Assembly (NCBI GenBank): GCA_012841765.1
Contig: DUUA01000104.1
Span: 1 to 23,261 of the forward strand
Origin: Acholeplasmataceae bacterium
GTDB lineage: Bacteria > Bacillota_I > Bacilli_A > ML615J-28 > CAG-698
DNA length: 23,261 nt
Reading direction: 5' to 3'
The position numbers were made by a program, and so were the translations under genes. The notes beneath the pieces are model-generated. The model was given only the letters and a program-made list of their open reading frames with translations. It was not told the DNA's origin and ran no database searches. Below are positions 6,225-14,320 of the stretch, in pieces. Position 1 is the stretch's first letter. Each line of letters opens with the position of its first letter.

Positions 6225-9158
6225 TTATATTTTTCTTCTTCTAAAGAATACTATTGCAAAAGCCATTGGTAATAAAGCTAAAACAGCAGCACTATTTGCA
6301 CAACCCTTTTTCTTTAAAACAGTAATTGTAACAGTTTCACTTATTCCATCTGCAGATACTGTTATAGTAACTTCTCCTGCTTTTTTCGGATGTAGTGCTC
6401 CATCTTCACTTACTGTTAAGATATCTTCATCACTAGATTTATAAGTGATTTCCATATCAACAATTCCTGGATTTAATTCAACTTCAAGAAGATAATCAGT
6501 TTCAGTTCCTACTCTAACGTCATTTGGAGCAGTCAAAGTAATTGTTGAAACTTTTTCTCTAACAGTAATAGTAATAGTCTTTGTAAATGTTTTTTCAACA
6601 CTTATTCTAATCTCCGCAACTCCTGCTTTTACTGCAGTTATTGTACCAGTGTCAGATACAGTTACTGTGCCAGGATTTAGTGATAAATAAGTAACTTCTT
6701 TAAAACTTGCATCTTCCGGCAAAACCTTAACAACTAAAGTTTGTTCTTCACCTACAGCCATCTTTTCATCATAAGTAACTACTAAATCTGTTACTAAGAT
6801 TGCTGGAACTGAATAAGCTATTTCTGTAGAAATAGAAACATCATTAAAAATATCAATTATATCAACTTTAATTTGGTAATCTTTACCCGCAATTAAATCT
6901 CCAAGGTTAATAGTTTCTATTTTTTCACCCTCAGTAGCATCAACAGTTACAAACAAATCATCATCTAAATAAACATTAATTTTCTTTGCTTGATTGTTAA
7001 TAAAGTTATAAGGAACACTTAGTATATTTTCATCACTAATAGTTAATTTACCTACAGAGCCAATACCTTTTTTCACTACTGTGATGGCAATTGTTTTTTC
7101 AATTTCACTATTTATTTCCTTAATGGTAACAATAACTTCACCAGCAGAAACAGTTTCATATTCTCCAAGCTCATTAATTTTTAAAACCAATGGATTGCTA
7201 GAAGTAAATGTATATTCTTTAAAAGTAGCATTTTCTGGAATTGATGTTAAACCTATTTGACCATTTTCACCTAAATAAATATTTTCAGGAATATTAACAG
7301 AAAAATCTTCTAAAGCAATAATTGGATCAAGAAGAGACAATGTTTCACTATAAACTATATCTTCGGTTCTATCAATAACTTCTAATTTTACTTCATATTC
7401 TTTTCCTTTCACTATATCTTCTAAAGGAATAAGTTTAAAATCTTCTCCATCAACTAAAACATCTTCTAAATATAACACATCATCTAAGTAAACTTTATAT
7501 TTTGCAACTTGTCTGTTAATAAAATTATATGAAAAATACAAAGAGTTAATATCTTCTTCAATATCCTTCCTTAATTCAATATTACTAATACTACCATATG
7601 GTGGTTTAGTCTTTAAAGTCACATCTGTAGACATTACTACACCATCATTAAAAGTAATTTCCACAATATAATCTATAACTGAATTTGCAGTTGGATTAAA
7701 AATAGTAATTCCTCGATCATCTACACCTATTTTTTTATCCATTACTAAAGCGTCATTTCTTAATACTTTCATGCTTTCAACATAAATATAATCATTTCCG
7801 CTTAATGAAATTAAACCAGTTTGGGCTTCATGATTATAAGTAGCAGTAATATTATCCATTAATTCTTGTCTATTTAAATTAGTATAATCTGCAGCATCTC
7901 TTTTAGCATAATTAACAGAAGTATCTAAAATTTCCCCATTATCTTTAACTAATTTTGTTGTAAAATTAGTCGGATTAACAGTGATAATTACACCGCCACT
8001 ATAATTTCCACCAATAACTGCATCTAAATTAGTATAAGGACTGTTAGGATTAGCATCATTAGGTCTGTCACCAATTTGTGGCGCAGTAATATAAACAGTT
8101 CCTAACTTCTCATTTTCACTAACCTGACCATTATAAGTTTTCTTTGTTCTAACAAATACATGATCATGGCCACTTAATACTAAATCAACACCATACTCAT
8201 CAAATAAACTTGACCAGTTGGTTCTATTAGTATTTGCATGTCCTGCATTTCCTGTTGACCCATTATAAAATGGTCTATGGTTATAAGTAATAACGTATTG
8301 CGAAGGGTTTTCTTCCATAACTTGTCTAAACCAAGCTTGTTGAGCAGCTAATTTTGCATAACTTTGAGTTGATGACTCATTGTCAATACTAACAAACAAC
8401 ACATTGTTATATCTAAAATAATAACTACTATTTTTCACAGTATCAGCACCATTATCAGGATTTGTTAGAATGTTATTAAAATATCCTACCCCAACAGTTT
8501 TTGCTTGTCCATTATAAAAATCGTGATTTCCAGGAGTCATAGCCATCATTCCTTCACTTGCAAATGAAGAACTCATTAAACTTTCCCAGTAATCATAGCT
8601 ACTTCCATAAGCAACTACATCCCCACCATGTAAAGTAAAGGCAATATCATCAATTTTCTTTGCTTCTTTATAAATGTTATCTGCTTTTTCTAATCTGCTA
8701 GCTACAGGATTATAAACATGATAATCTGACATATATAAAAATGAAAAACTTTCTGTATTACTAGCAGTTTTAAAAGACTTTACAGGAGAATATACATTCT
8801 TACCTGCTTTATAAATATATTCAGTTCCACTATCTAAGTTATCGAGTCTTACAACACACTTATTAACTTGGTGGTTAATATTAGTTTTAGTATCTAAATG
8901 AGAAATAGCAATACATTCTGGATTAGCTACAAAAGGATCAGTAAAATTAGGATCAACATCCTTTTTTGCATATAACAAATATGTCCCTTCTATTTCACTA
9001 TGCCAAGTAATAGTCATCGAATTAGAAGCATCTGCTCCTGGTCCTGCTGAGACCATATATGCTTCTTTATCTCCAGCCGCTTTAACACTCATACTACCAA
9101 CTCCAATCATCATTAAAAATACAAATACGAACACAAATAATACTCTTCTTAATTTCAT
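6225..9158 (-). CDS. Secreted purple-acid-phosphatase-like metallophosphoesterase with Ig-like repeats
   Basis: Predicted exported calcineurin-like phosphohydrolase; substrate unknown. The start is the ATG at 9158, 5 bases after AAGGAGG, giving 977 residues. Order: signal peptide 1-28 (hydrophobic core, VKAA cleavage); fibronectin-type domain as in purple acid phosphatases (~30-130); metallophosphoesterase domain (~138-410) with DYH (145-147), GGD (178-180), GNHD (210-213), NHRP (293-296) and GHDH (330-333), so all metal ligands appear present. Then an unassigned segment, two copies of a FIN-x-Q...VYLDD module (~524-609, ~701-785) alternating with BIG2-like domains (~610-695, ~786-868, ~869-948). 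The end is Lys-rich with Gly-Cys, a ~20-residue hydrophobic segment and RRRKI, resembling a cell-surface sorting tail but without LPXTG. It follows rsuA by 13 bases and has its own terminator. Confidence 0.9.
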   Translation of the reverse strand: MKLRRVLFVFVFVFLMMIGVGSMSVKAAGDKEAYMVSAGPGADASNSMTITWHSEIEGTYLLYAKKDVDPNFTDPFVANPECIAISHLDTKTNINHQVNKCVVRLDNLDSGTEYIYKAGKNVYSPVKSFKTASNTESFSFLYMSDYHVYNPVASRLEKADNIYKEAKKIDDIAFTLHGGDVVAYGSSYDYWESLMSSSFASEGMMAMTPGNHDFYNGQAKTVGVGYFNNILTNPDNGADTVKNSSYYFRYNNVLFVSIDNESSTQSYAKLAAQQAWFRQVMEENPSQYVITYNHRPFYNGSTGNAGHANTNRTNWSSLFDEYGVDLVLSGHDHVFVRTKKTYNGQVSENEKLGTVYITAPQIGDRPNDANPNSPYTNLDAVIGGNYSGGVIITVNPTNFTTKLVKDNGEILDTSVNYAKRDAADYTNLNRQELMDNITATYNHEAQTGLISLSGNDYIYVESMKVLRNDALVMDKKIGVDDRGITIFNPTANSVIDYIVEITFNDGVVMSTDVTLKTKPPYGSISNIELRKDIEEDINSLYFSYNFINRQVAKYKVYLDDVLYLEDVLVDGEDFKLIPLEDIVKGKEYEVKLEVIDRTEDIVYSETLSLLDPIIALEDFSVNIPENIYLGENGQIGLTSIPENATFKEYTFTSSNPLVLKINELGEYETVSAGEVIVTIKEINSEIEKTIAITVVKKGIGSVGKLTISDENILSVPYNFINNQAKKINVYLDDDLFVTVDATEGEKIETINLGDLIAGKDYQIKVDIIDIFNDVSISTEIAYSVPAILVTDLVVTYDEKMAVGEEQTLVVKVLPEDASFKEVTYLSLNPGTVTVSDTGTITAVKAGVAEIRISVEKTFTKTITITVREKVSTITLTAPNDVRVGTETDYLLEVELNPGIVDMEITYKSSDEDILTVSEDGALHPKKAGEVTITVSADGISETVTITVLKKKGCANSAAVLALLPMAFAIVFFRRRKI

Positions 9159-9171
9159 AATTCCTCCTTGT

Positions 9172-9861
9172 TTATTTTTTATTGTCAATAATTAAATATT
9201 CCCCAGTTTTTAAATCTCCCAAGTGAAACTCGCCGACACTAATTCTTTTTAAAAAAAGAACATCTTTTCCAATTGCTTTATGCATCTTCTTAACTTGATG
9301 AAATCTACCTTCAGTAATCGTAAGATATGCTTTATTGTCTTCAATAATTTCTAACAAAGCTTCTTTTGTATTATACTTTAGTTTTTTTTCATCACTAATA
9401 ATTACTCCTTTAGAAAAAGATAATTTGTCTTCTTCTGAATAATTACTATTTGTTTCAATATAATATTTCTTTTTTACATCTCTTTTAGGAGATGTCATTT
9501 GATGAATAAAATCGCCATCATCAGTAAGAATTATTAATCCTTCTGTATCTACATCAAGCCTTCCAACAATTTTTAATCTTTTCCTTAATTTTTCATCTTT
9601 AATTAAATTTAAGATGGAAGGATATAATTCATCTTTTAAAGAACAAAGATATCCTTGTGGTTTATTAAGCAAAACATAGAAGTATTCTTGATATTTTAAT
9701 TCATTTTCTTGATAGAAAACTCTATCTTCTTTATTAATAAGATAATTAGGATCTCTAATAGTTTCTCCATTTACAAATAATTCATTTGTCTTTTTAATTA
9801 AAAGTTTTGCTTCTCTTCTAGATATTCCTAATGTTTTAGCAAGATACAAAAAAAATATCAC
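9172..9861 (-). CDS. rsuA: RsuA-family pseudouridine synthase
   Basis: Isomerises a uridine in rRNA; the RsuA class acts on position 516 of 16S rRNA in E. coli. The 229 residues show an N-terminal S4-like segment (LAKTLGISRREAKLLI, NGETI), YVLLNKPQGYLCS, and the catalytic motif VGRLDVDTEGLIILTDDGDF with Asp at residue 103, then TEGRFHQVKKMH typical of RsuA/RluB. The start is GTG, overlapping the TGA stop of the upstream UPF0223 gene (GTGA), with AGGG 7 bases upstream. RluB cannot be fully excluded, but the short length and sequence favour RsuA. Confidence 0.88.
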   Translation of the reverse strand: MIFFLYLAKTLGISRREAKLLIKKTNELFVNGETIRDPNYLINKEDRVFYQENELKYQEYFYVLLNKPQGYLCSLKDELYPSILNLIKDEKLRKRLKIVGRLDVDTEGLIILTDDGDFIHQMTSPKRDVKKKYYIETNSNYSEEDKLSFSKGVIISDEKKLKYNTKEALLEIIEDNKAYLTITEGRFHQVKKMHKAIGKDVLFLKRISVGEFHLGDLKTGEYLIIDNKK

Positions 9862-10100
9862 TTATAAGCCCTCATGGTTTTATAAATGGAAATTCCAATA
9901 ATATTTTCTAACATTTTATCATACTTCTTTTCTAAAGTTTTATTGTTAATAACCCTTTTATATTCGCCGTACTTCTCATTTAATAATTCTTTATTGATAT
10001 TTTTCTTTTTTGTTGATTCAATCAATTCAAAAAATTTAAATATTTTAACTATTTCTAAAGTATTAAATAAATCAAAGTCGATATCATATTCATTTATCAT
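9858..10100 (-). CDS. UPF0223 family protein (YktA-like)
   Basis: An 80-residue protein of unknown function. Sequence order matches UPF0223 (YktA of Bacillus): a DIDFDLFNTLEIVKIFKFFELIE opening like the family's PLDYDWS-x-EE-x-V-x-V-x-x-F segment, a central LLNEKYGEYKRVI, and the end EKKYDKMLENIIGISIYKTM like the family's GYSSYR ending. All-helical in appearance. RBS AAAGGTGA precedes the ATG. It is the first gene of a unit with rsuA (4-bp overlap) and the phosphoesterase. Its TGA stop supports the standard code. Confidence 0.7.
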   Translation of the reverse strand: MINEYDIDFDLFNTLEIVKIFKFFELIESTKKKNINKELLNEKYGEYKRVINNKTLEKKYDKMLENIIGISIYKTMRAYK

Positions 10101-10127
10101 TTTTATTCACCTTTACTAATCTTTCCT

Positions 10128-10136
10128 ATTTTACCA
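10128..10136 (-). promoter_or_regulatory. Promoter of the UPF0223-rsuA unit
   Basis: TGG-TAAAAT extended -10 on the - strand, with a weak -35 (TTTCAA-like). It lies about 28 bases before the gene start, back to back with the def promoter. Confidence 0.5.
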
Positions 10137-10165
10137 CATAAATACTTAAATTGAAAATAGATTAT

Positions 10166-10194
10166 TTGCTTTTTATCAATTTGTTTGTTAAAAT
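10166..10194 (+). promoter_or_regulatory. def promoter
   Basis: -35 TTGCTT (10166-10171), 17-base spacer ending in TGT (extended -10), -10 TAAAAT (10189-10194). The predicted start is about 15 bases before the def ATG. Confidence 0.55.
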
Positions 10195-10216
10195 TGATTA
10201 GTAGTGAGGTAAAAAT

Positions 10217-10801
10217 ATGATTTTTTATAAAGATATAATTAAAGAAGATCACCCAAATTTAAGAAAAATGTCTAAAGATGTTTCTCTACCTTTGAGTGAA
10301 AAAGATATAGAAACACTAGAGTTAATGAATGAATACTTAGTTAATAGTTATGATGAAGAAGCAACTGCTAAATATGGCATTAGGCCTGGTGTAGGGCTTT
10401 CAGCAGTACAAATTGATGTTTTAAAGCGAATGTTTGTTATTATGGCCTATGATGAAAAAGGAGATTTCCACCATTATGCAGTTATCAATCCTAAAATTAT
10501 TAGTGAATCAGTTGAACTTACATATTTAAAAAGCGGAGAAGGTTGCTTGTCAGTTGATAGACAAGTTGAAGGTTTAATCTTTAGACCTAGAAGAATAAAA
10601 GCAAATGTCCACTTATATGACTTTAAAGAAAAAACAATATCTAAACAACAATTAAAATTAAAAGATTATTTAGCTGTTGTTTTTCAACATGAATATGATC
10701 ATTTAAAAGGTGTGTTATTTGTTGATAGAATTAACAAAGAAAATCCTTTCTTAATTCTACCCAATTCTATCCCCGTTACATTTGAAAATGAAGAGGATTA
10801 A
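10217..10801 (+). CDS. def: Peptide deformylase (type 2)
   Basis: Removes the formyl group from the N-terminal methionine of new proteins; metal-dependent and cytoplasmic. The three signature motifs are present: GVGLSAVQ (58-65; usually GxGLAAxQ), EGCLS (108-112, metal-binding Cys) and HEYDH (158-162, two metal His and catalytic Glu). The 194 residues and the insertion before motif 1 (RPGVG) fit the Gram-positive type. RBS is TGAGGT, 7 bases before the ATG. A terminator overlaps its stop codon, so it is monocistronic. Confidence 0.97.
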   Translation: MIFYKDIIKEDHPNLRKMSKDVSLPLSEKDIETLELMNEYLVNSYDEEATAKYGIRPGVGLSAVQIDVLKRMFVIMAYDEKGDFHHYAVINPKIISESVELTYLKSGEGCLSVDRQVEGLIFRPRRIKANVHLYDFKEKTISKQQLKLKDYLAVVFQHEYDHLKGVLFVDRINKENPFLILPNSIPVTFENEED

Positions 10802-10817
10802 TTCTCTTCTTTTTTTT
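10790..10817 (+). terminator. def terminator
   Basis: GAAGAG (10790-10795) pairs with CTCTTC (10804-10809) around 8 bases containing the def stop codon, followed by T8. Confidence 0.75.
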
Positions 10818-10857
10818 ATGTACAATGTTTTATCCTTTCAATTTAAGGATTTTAGTG

Positions 10858-10863
10858 TATAAT
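10858..10863 (+). promoter_or_regulatory. rnj promoter -10
   Basis: TATAAT 38 bases before the rnj start. The -35 region (CTTTCA/TTTCAA at 10835-10841) is weak. Confidence 0.5.
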
Positions 10864-10900
10864 ATACATATAACAAAAATACAAGAAAGAGGTGTTAACT

Positions 10901-12598
10901 TTGTTTATAAAAAACAAAAAACAGCTCCCTATCGTTTCACACTTTGATAACAATGGTATTAAGATTTTCGCTTTAGGCGGACTTGGTGAAATAGGCAAGA
11001 ACATGTATTGTTTAGAAATTAAAGATGAACTTATGATTATTGATTCAGGAATATTATTTCCTGATGATAATTATGGGATTGATTATATTATTCCTGATTA
11101 TACATATTTAAAAGAAAATGAAAAGAAAATAGTTGGTCTTTTCATAAGTCATGGTCATGAAGATCATATCGGTGGAATCCCTTATCTATTAAGAGATGTA
11201 AAGATTCCAAAAGTATATGCATCTGGACTAGCCTATCAATTGATTGTCAATAAAATGAAAGAATTTAGGGGGACTCCGATTAATTTAGTAGAATTTACTA
11301 ATGATTCGGTCTATAATTTTAAGAATTTTCAAATATCGTTTTTTCGCACTAATCATAGCATTCCTGATTCATTTGGACTAGCTATAAAAACAAGTTTAGG
11401 CTATATACTACATACTGGAGATTTCAAATTCGATTTTTCACCATTAACATATCATACTGAATACAGTAAAATAACTAGATATGCTGATGCGGGCGTCAAA
11501 TTACTTTTATCAGATAGCACAAATGCAACTGTTAGCAAGTTTACAACATCAGAAAGAAAAATAGGAAAGAGCATTCGGGCAATTTTTGAAACTATTAAAG
11601 GTAGAGTAATTATATCTACATTTGCATCTAATGTTCACAGGATTCAACAAATTGTTGAAGCTAGTGTTGATGCTGGTAGAAAAGTAATAGTTTTTGGTAG
11701 AAGCATGGAAAAAAATATTAATGTAGGACAACAACTAGAATACATTAAAGCTCCAGAAGGAACTTTTATTAATGCAAATGAGTTTCCTCATTTACCACCA
11801 AATAAAATAACTATTTTAAGCACAGGTTCTCAAGGAGAACCACTAGCAGCACTTTCAAGAATTGCTAATGGAACTCATAGAACTATTAAAATAATTCCTG
11901 GAGATACTATTGTTTTTTCTTCAAACGCGATTCCTGGAAATCAAGAATCAATTAATCAAAACATTAACAAATTATATCGTTTAGGTGCAGAAATAATTGT
12001 AAATAGCCCATTAACAGATACTCATACATCAGGTCATGCTAGCCAAATAGAATTACAGATTATGTTATCACTTGCAAAACCTGAATATTTTGTTCCAATT
12101 CATGGAGAATATTCAATGATGAAAACACATTCTAAGCTAGCTATGGATACAGGAGTTGATCCTGAAAAAATATTCATTTTAGCAACTGGTGATGTTTTAT
12201 CTTTAGGTGAAAAGGAAGTATCGGTTGACTGCAGAGTAAAAACTGGCAATGTTTATATTGATAGTAAAAAGAATATTGTTGACAGAGAAATAATTAACGA
12301 AAGAAAAGCATTATCAGATGATGGTATGTTATCGTTAATAATGTCTTTTGATAAGAATTATAATTTAAGCAATGAAATTGCTATTGTTTCTCGAGGCTTC
12401 ATTTATATGAAAGAAGCTGAACAATTACTTAACAATGTAAAAGAAAAAGCCACAAATACTTATTTGAATTATAAAGAAAGAAACAAAGTATTTAATGAAC
12501 CAAATTTTAAAAATATGTTGAGTACTTATGTTTCTAATTATATTTTTGAATTAACAGAACGTAGACCAATAATAATTCCGATTATTATGAAACATTAA
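10901..12598 (+). CDS. rnjA: Ribonuclease J
   Basis: Endo- and 5'-3' exoribonuclease, the main RNA decay and maturation enzyme of Bacilli. Metallo-beta-lactamase motif HGHEDH is at about residues 84-89, and further motifs are HTGDFKFD, LLSDSTN, beta-CASP TFASNVHRIQQ, GRSMEKN, STGSQGEP, HTSGHAS and PIHGEY. The sequence is closest to J1 (ends TERRPIIIPIIMKH). The TTG at 10901 is preferred because GAGGTG (10888-10893) lies 7 bases before it; an in-frame GTG at 10892 would overlap that SD. Length from TTG is 565 residues, near the B. subtilis J1 length. It has its own promoter and terminator. Confidence 0.95.
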   Translation: MFIKNKKQLPIVSHFDNNGIKIFALGGLGEIGKNMYCLEIKDELMIIDSGILFPDDNYGIDYIIPDYTYLKENEKKIVGLFISHGHEDHIGGIPYLLRDVKIPKVYASGLAYQLIVNKMKEFRGTPINLVEFTNDSVYNFKNFQISFFRTNHSIPDSFGLAIKTSLGYILHTGDFKFDFSPLTYHTEYSKITRYADAGVKLLLSDSTNATVSKFTTSERKIGKSIRAIFETIKGRVIISTFASNVHRIQQIVEASVDAGRKVIVFGRSMEKNINVGQQLEYIKAPEGTFINANEFPHLPPNKITILSTGSQGEPLAALSRIANGTHRTIKIIPGDTIVFSSNAIPGNQESINQNINKLYRLGAEIIVNSPLTDTHTSGHASQIELQIMLSLAKPEYFVPIHGEYSMMKTHSKLAMDTGVDPEKIFILATGDVLSLGEKEVSVDCRVKTGNVYIDSKKNIVDREIINERKALSDDGMLSLIMSFDKNYNLSNEIAIVSRGFIYMKEAEQLLNNVKEKATNTYLNYKERNKVFNEPNFKNMLSTYVSNYIFELTERRPIIIPIIMKH

Positions 12599-12619
12599 AG
12601 TCCTTTTAGGACTTTTTTT
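12597..12619 (+). terminator. rnj terminator
   Basis: AAAGTCCT-TTT-AGGACTTT hairpin (12597-12615) starting within the rnj stop codon, followed by a T-run to 12619. Confidence 0.9.
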
Positions 12620-12626
12620 CTTTTTG

Positions 12627-12635
12627 TGATAAAAT
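12627..12635 (+). promoter_or_regulatory. Possible extended -10 promoter of rlmA
   Basis: TGA-TAAAAT just after the rnj terminator tail and 17 bases before the rlmA ATG. No good -35 is seen. Confidence 0.35.
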
Positions 12636-12651
12636 AGCTTAGGTGATAATT

Positions 12652-13452
12652 ATGTTGATATGTCCAAAATGCAAAGAAAAACTCTTTATTGATAATAACT
12701 CTTACAAATGTCTTAATAATCATACATATGACATAAGTAAAAAAGGCTATGTAAACTTACTCTTAGCTAATCAAAAAAAGATGAATTCTGGTGATAATGC
12801 CGTTCAAGTTAGGGCCAGAGATAATTTTTTAAAAAAAGATTATTATAAAATTTTAGCTGAAGAATTAATAAAAACTGTTGCTTCGCTTAATTTAAAAGAT
12901 GAATCTTTTATTTTAGATTCAGGATGTGGAACAGCATATTATTTAAATGCTTTAAAAGAAAAAATAAAATTTAATTATTTAGGCTTTGATATATCTAAAA
13001 ATGCCATAAAAAAAGGTGCTAAAAGCACCACAGATTTAAAACTTATTATTGCAAGTATTACAAATATTCCAATAAAAGATAATTCTATTCAATTAATTTA
13101 CAATGTTTTTTCTCCATATAATTTAGAAGAGTATAATCGCCTTCTTTTACAACAAGGTTATTTTATAAATATTACCCCTGGCGAAAAACATTTATACGAA
13201 ATAAAAGAAATTCTATATCAAAAACCTTATTTAAACAGTACAAAATTTATTAATTCAAATCTCTTTGAACTAATCGATAACAAGGTATTAAAGTATCAAA
13301 TAACCCTTCAAAATGCCGACCTAATCAACCTTTTTACAATGACCCCATACTTTTACAAGACAAAAGAAACTAGCAAAGAAAGGCTTTTTGAAATTGACTC
13401 ATTAAAACTTACATTTGATTTTAATATTACGATATACAAAAAAAGGAATTAA
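12652..13452 (+). CDS. rlmA: 23S rRNA (guanine-N1)-methyltransferase RlmA family
   Basis: SAM-dependent methyltransferase for a guanine in helix 35 of 23S rRNA (G745 for RlmA-I; G748 for RlmA-II in Gram-positives). An N-terminal zinc finger Cys4-Cys7-Cys20-His24 matches the family spacing, followed by YDISKKGYVNLL, a SAM motif LDSGCGTAYY, the GFDISKNAIKKGAK segment and the family tail MTPYFYKT...DFNITIY. The ATG at 12652 is chosen because AGGTGAT precedes it; a GTG three codons earlier would overlap that SD. That gives 266 residues. Convergent with the exonuclease gene; they share a terminator. Confidence 0.9.
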   Translation: MLICPKCKEKLFIDNNSYKCLNNHTYDISKKGYVNLLLANQKKMNSGDNAVQVRARDNFLKKDYYKILAEELIKTVASLNLKDESFILDSGCGTAYYLNALKEKIKFNYLGFDISKNAIKKGAKSTTDLKLIIASITNIPIKDNSIQLIYNVFSPYNLEEYNRLLLQQGYFINITPGEKHLYEIKEILYQKPYLNSTKFINSNLFELIDNKVLKYQITLQNADLINLFTMTPYFYKTKETSKERLFEIDSLKLTFDFNITIYKKRN

Positions 13453-13466
13453 AATTCCTTTTTTTT
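13438..13466. terminator. Bidirectional terminator between rlmA and the exonuclease gene
   Basis: GGAAT-TAAA-ATTCC core (13445-13458) flanked by A7 on the left and T8 on the right, extending the stem and giving a T-tail on both strands. Both stop codons overlap it. Confidence 0.85.
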
Positions 13467-14313
13467 ATTCATTAATTAATTTTTTAAATTCAAAGAATAT
13501 ATCCATCATTACAACAGCATCTTCATAAGCATCATGAGTTTGAGAATCTATATTTCCACTAACCATCATTTGATAAGTATCAAATAAACCTAAATCATTC
13601 TTTAAATTATAATATGTTTTCATTAATTGCATGATATTTATATATCTTTCTTTTAATTCTAAAGGATATAGACGGTTTATCTTAAATGATTTTTCCATAG
13701 TAATAATATCATTTCTTCCCCAAGCAATAATCTTTGCATCATATTCTTTAATTAACTTTTCTAATATTTGATAAAACTCAATATAGTCAACTGCTTCTTC
13801 AAAATCATATATATCTCTATTAAGAAACCTTAAAGTTTTTTTATTAAGAGAATAAAATTTATTTGGTTTTACCAAATTCTTTGAAGCAGTTATGACATTC
13901 CCAAAACTATCAGTAAGCACTAAGCCATATTGGATAATCTCAGCAGGAGTTCTTTTTTTAGGATTATAAGAAGGAAGAGAAAATTCTAAATCTAAAAATA
14001 TTAAATTACTATCTTTATTAACAATTGTCTTAATACTTTCTCTAATTTTATCAATATCGAAAAAAACTTTTCTAGAACGGGAAATAAACTGAGTTACTTT
14101 CTTAAAAGCCGTTAATTCAAAACAAGAAAACCCATGATGAATCTTTTTTATTTGGCCAACTTCAATTATAACGTAAGGATATTCATAAAAATAAGGGCCG
14201 AAATCACGAAAAAATTTACGTGTTAAATATACATAGTATATTCTTTTCCTGTTTTTTATTTTTACCAATCTTTCACTCGGAAAAGTTTCTATAATTTTCC
14301 CTCTAATTTCCAT
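13465..14313 (-). CDS. DEDDh 3'-5' exonuclease with a basic N-terminal domain
   Basis: RNase T/ERI-1-like exonuclease. Numbered from the ATG at 14313 (282 residues), the acidic sites are Asp108 and Glu110 (FLDLEFSLP), Asp202 (WGRND), and His260/Asp265 in HDAYEDA, the full DEDDh set. The first ~80 residues are Lys/Arg/Tyr/Phe-rich, look beta-strand-like, and match no domain I recognise; a nucleic-acid-binding role is a guess. An upstream in-frame ATG at 14331 would overlap uvrC by 11 bases but has no SD, while TAGGA precedes 14313. It follows uvrC directly, so it is likely cotranscribed. Whether the substrate is RNA or DNA cannot be told. Confidence 0.8.
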   Translation of the reverse strand: MEIRGKIIETFPSERLVKIKNRKRIYYVYLTRKFFRDFGPYFYEYPYVIIEVGQIKKIHHGFSCFELTAFKKVTQFISRSRKVFFDIDKIRESIKTIVNKDSNLIFLDLEFSLPSYNPKKRTPAEIIQYGLVLTDSFGNVITASKNLVKPNKFYSLNKKTLRFLNRDIYDFEEAVDYIEFYQILEKLIKEYDAKIIAWGRNDIITMEKSFKINRLYPLELKERYINIMQLMKTYYNLKNDLGLFDTYQMMVSGNIDSQTHDAYEDAVVMMDIFFEFKKLINE

Positions 14314-14320
14314 AACATTC

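Noticed and set aside
9183..9188. TTGACA on the - strand before the phosphoesterase gene as a -35
   Set aside because: The position 17 bases downstream is AGGAAT, part of the RBS region, so no -10 exists. The gene is likely transcribed with rsuA.
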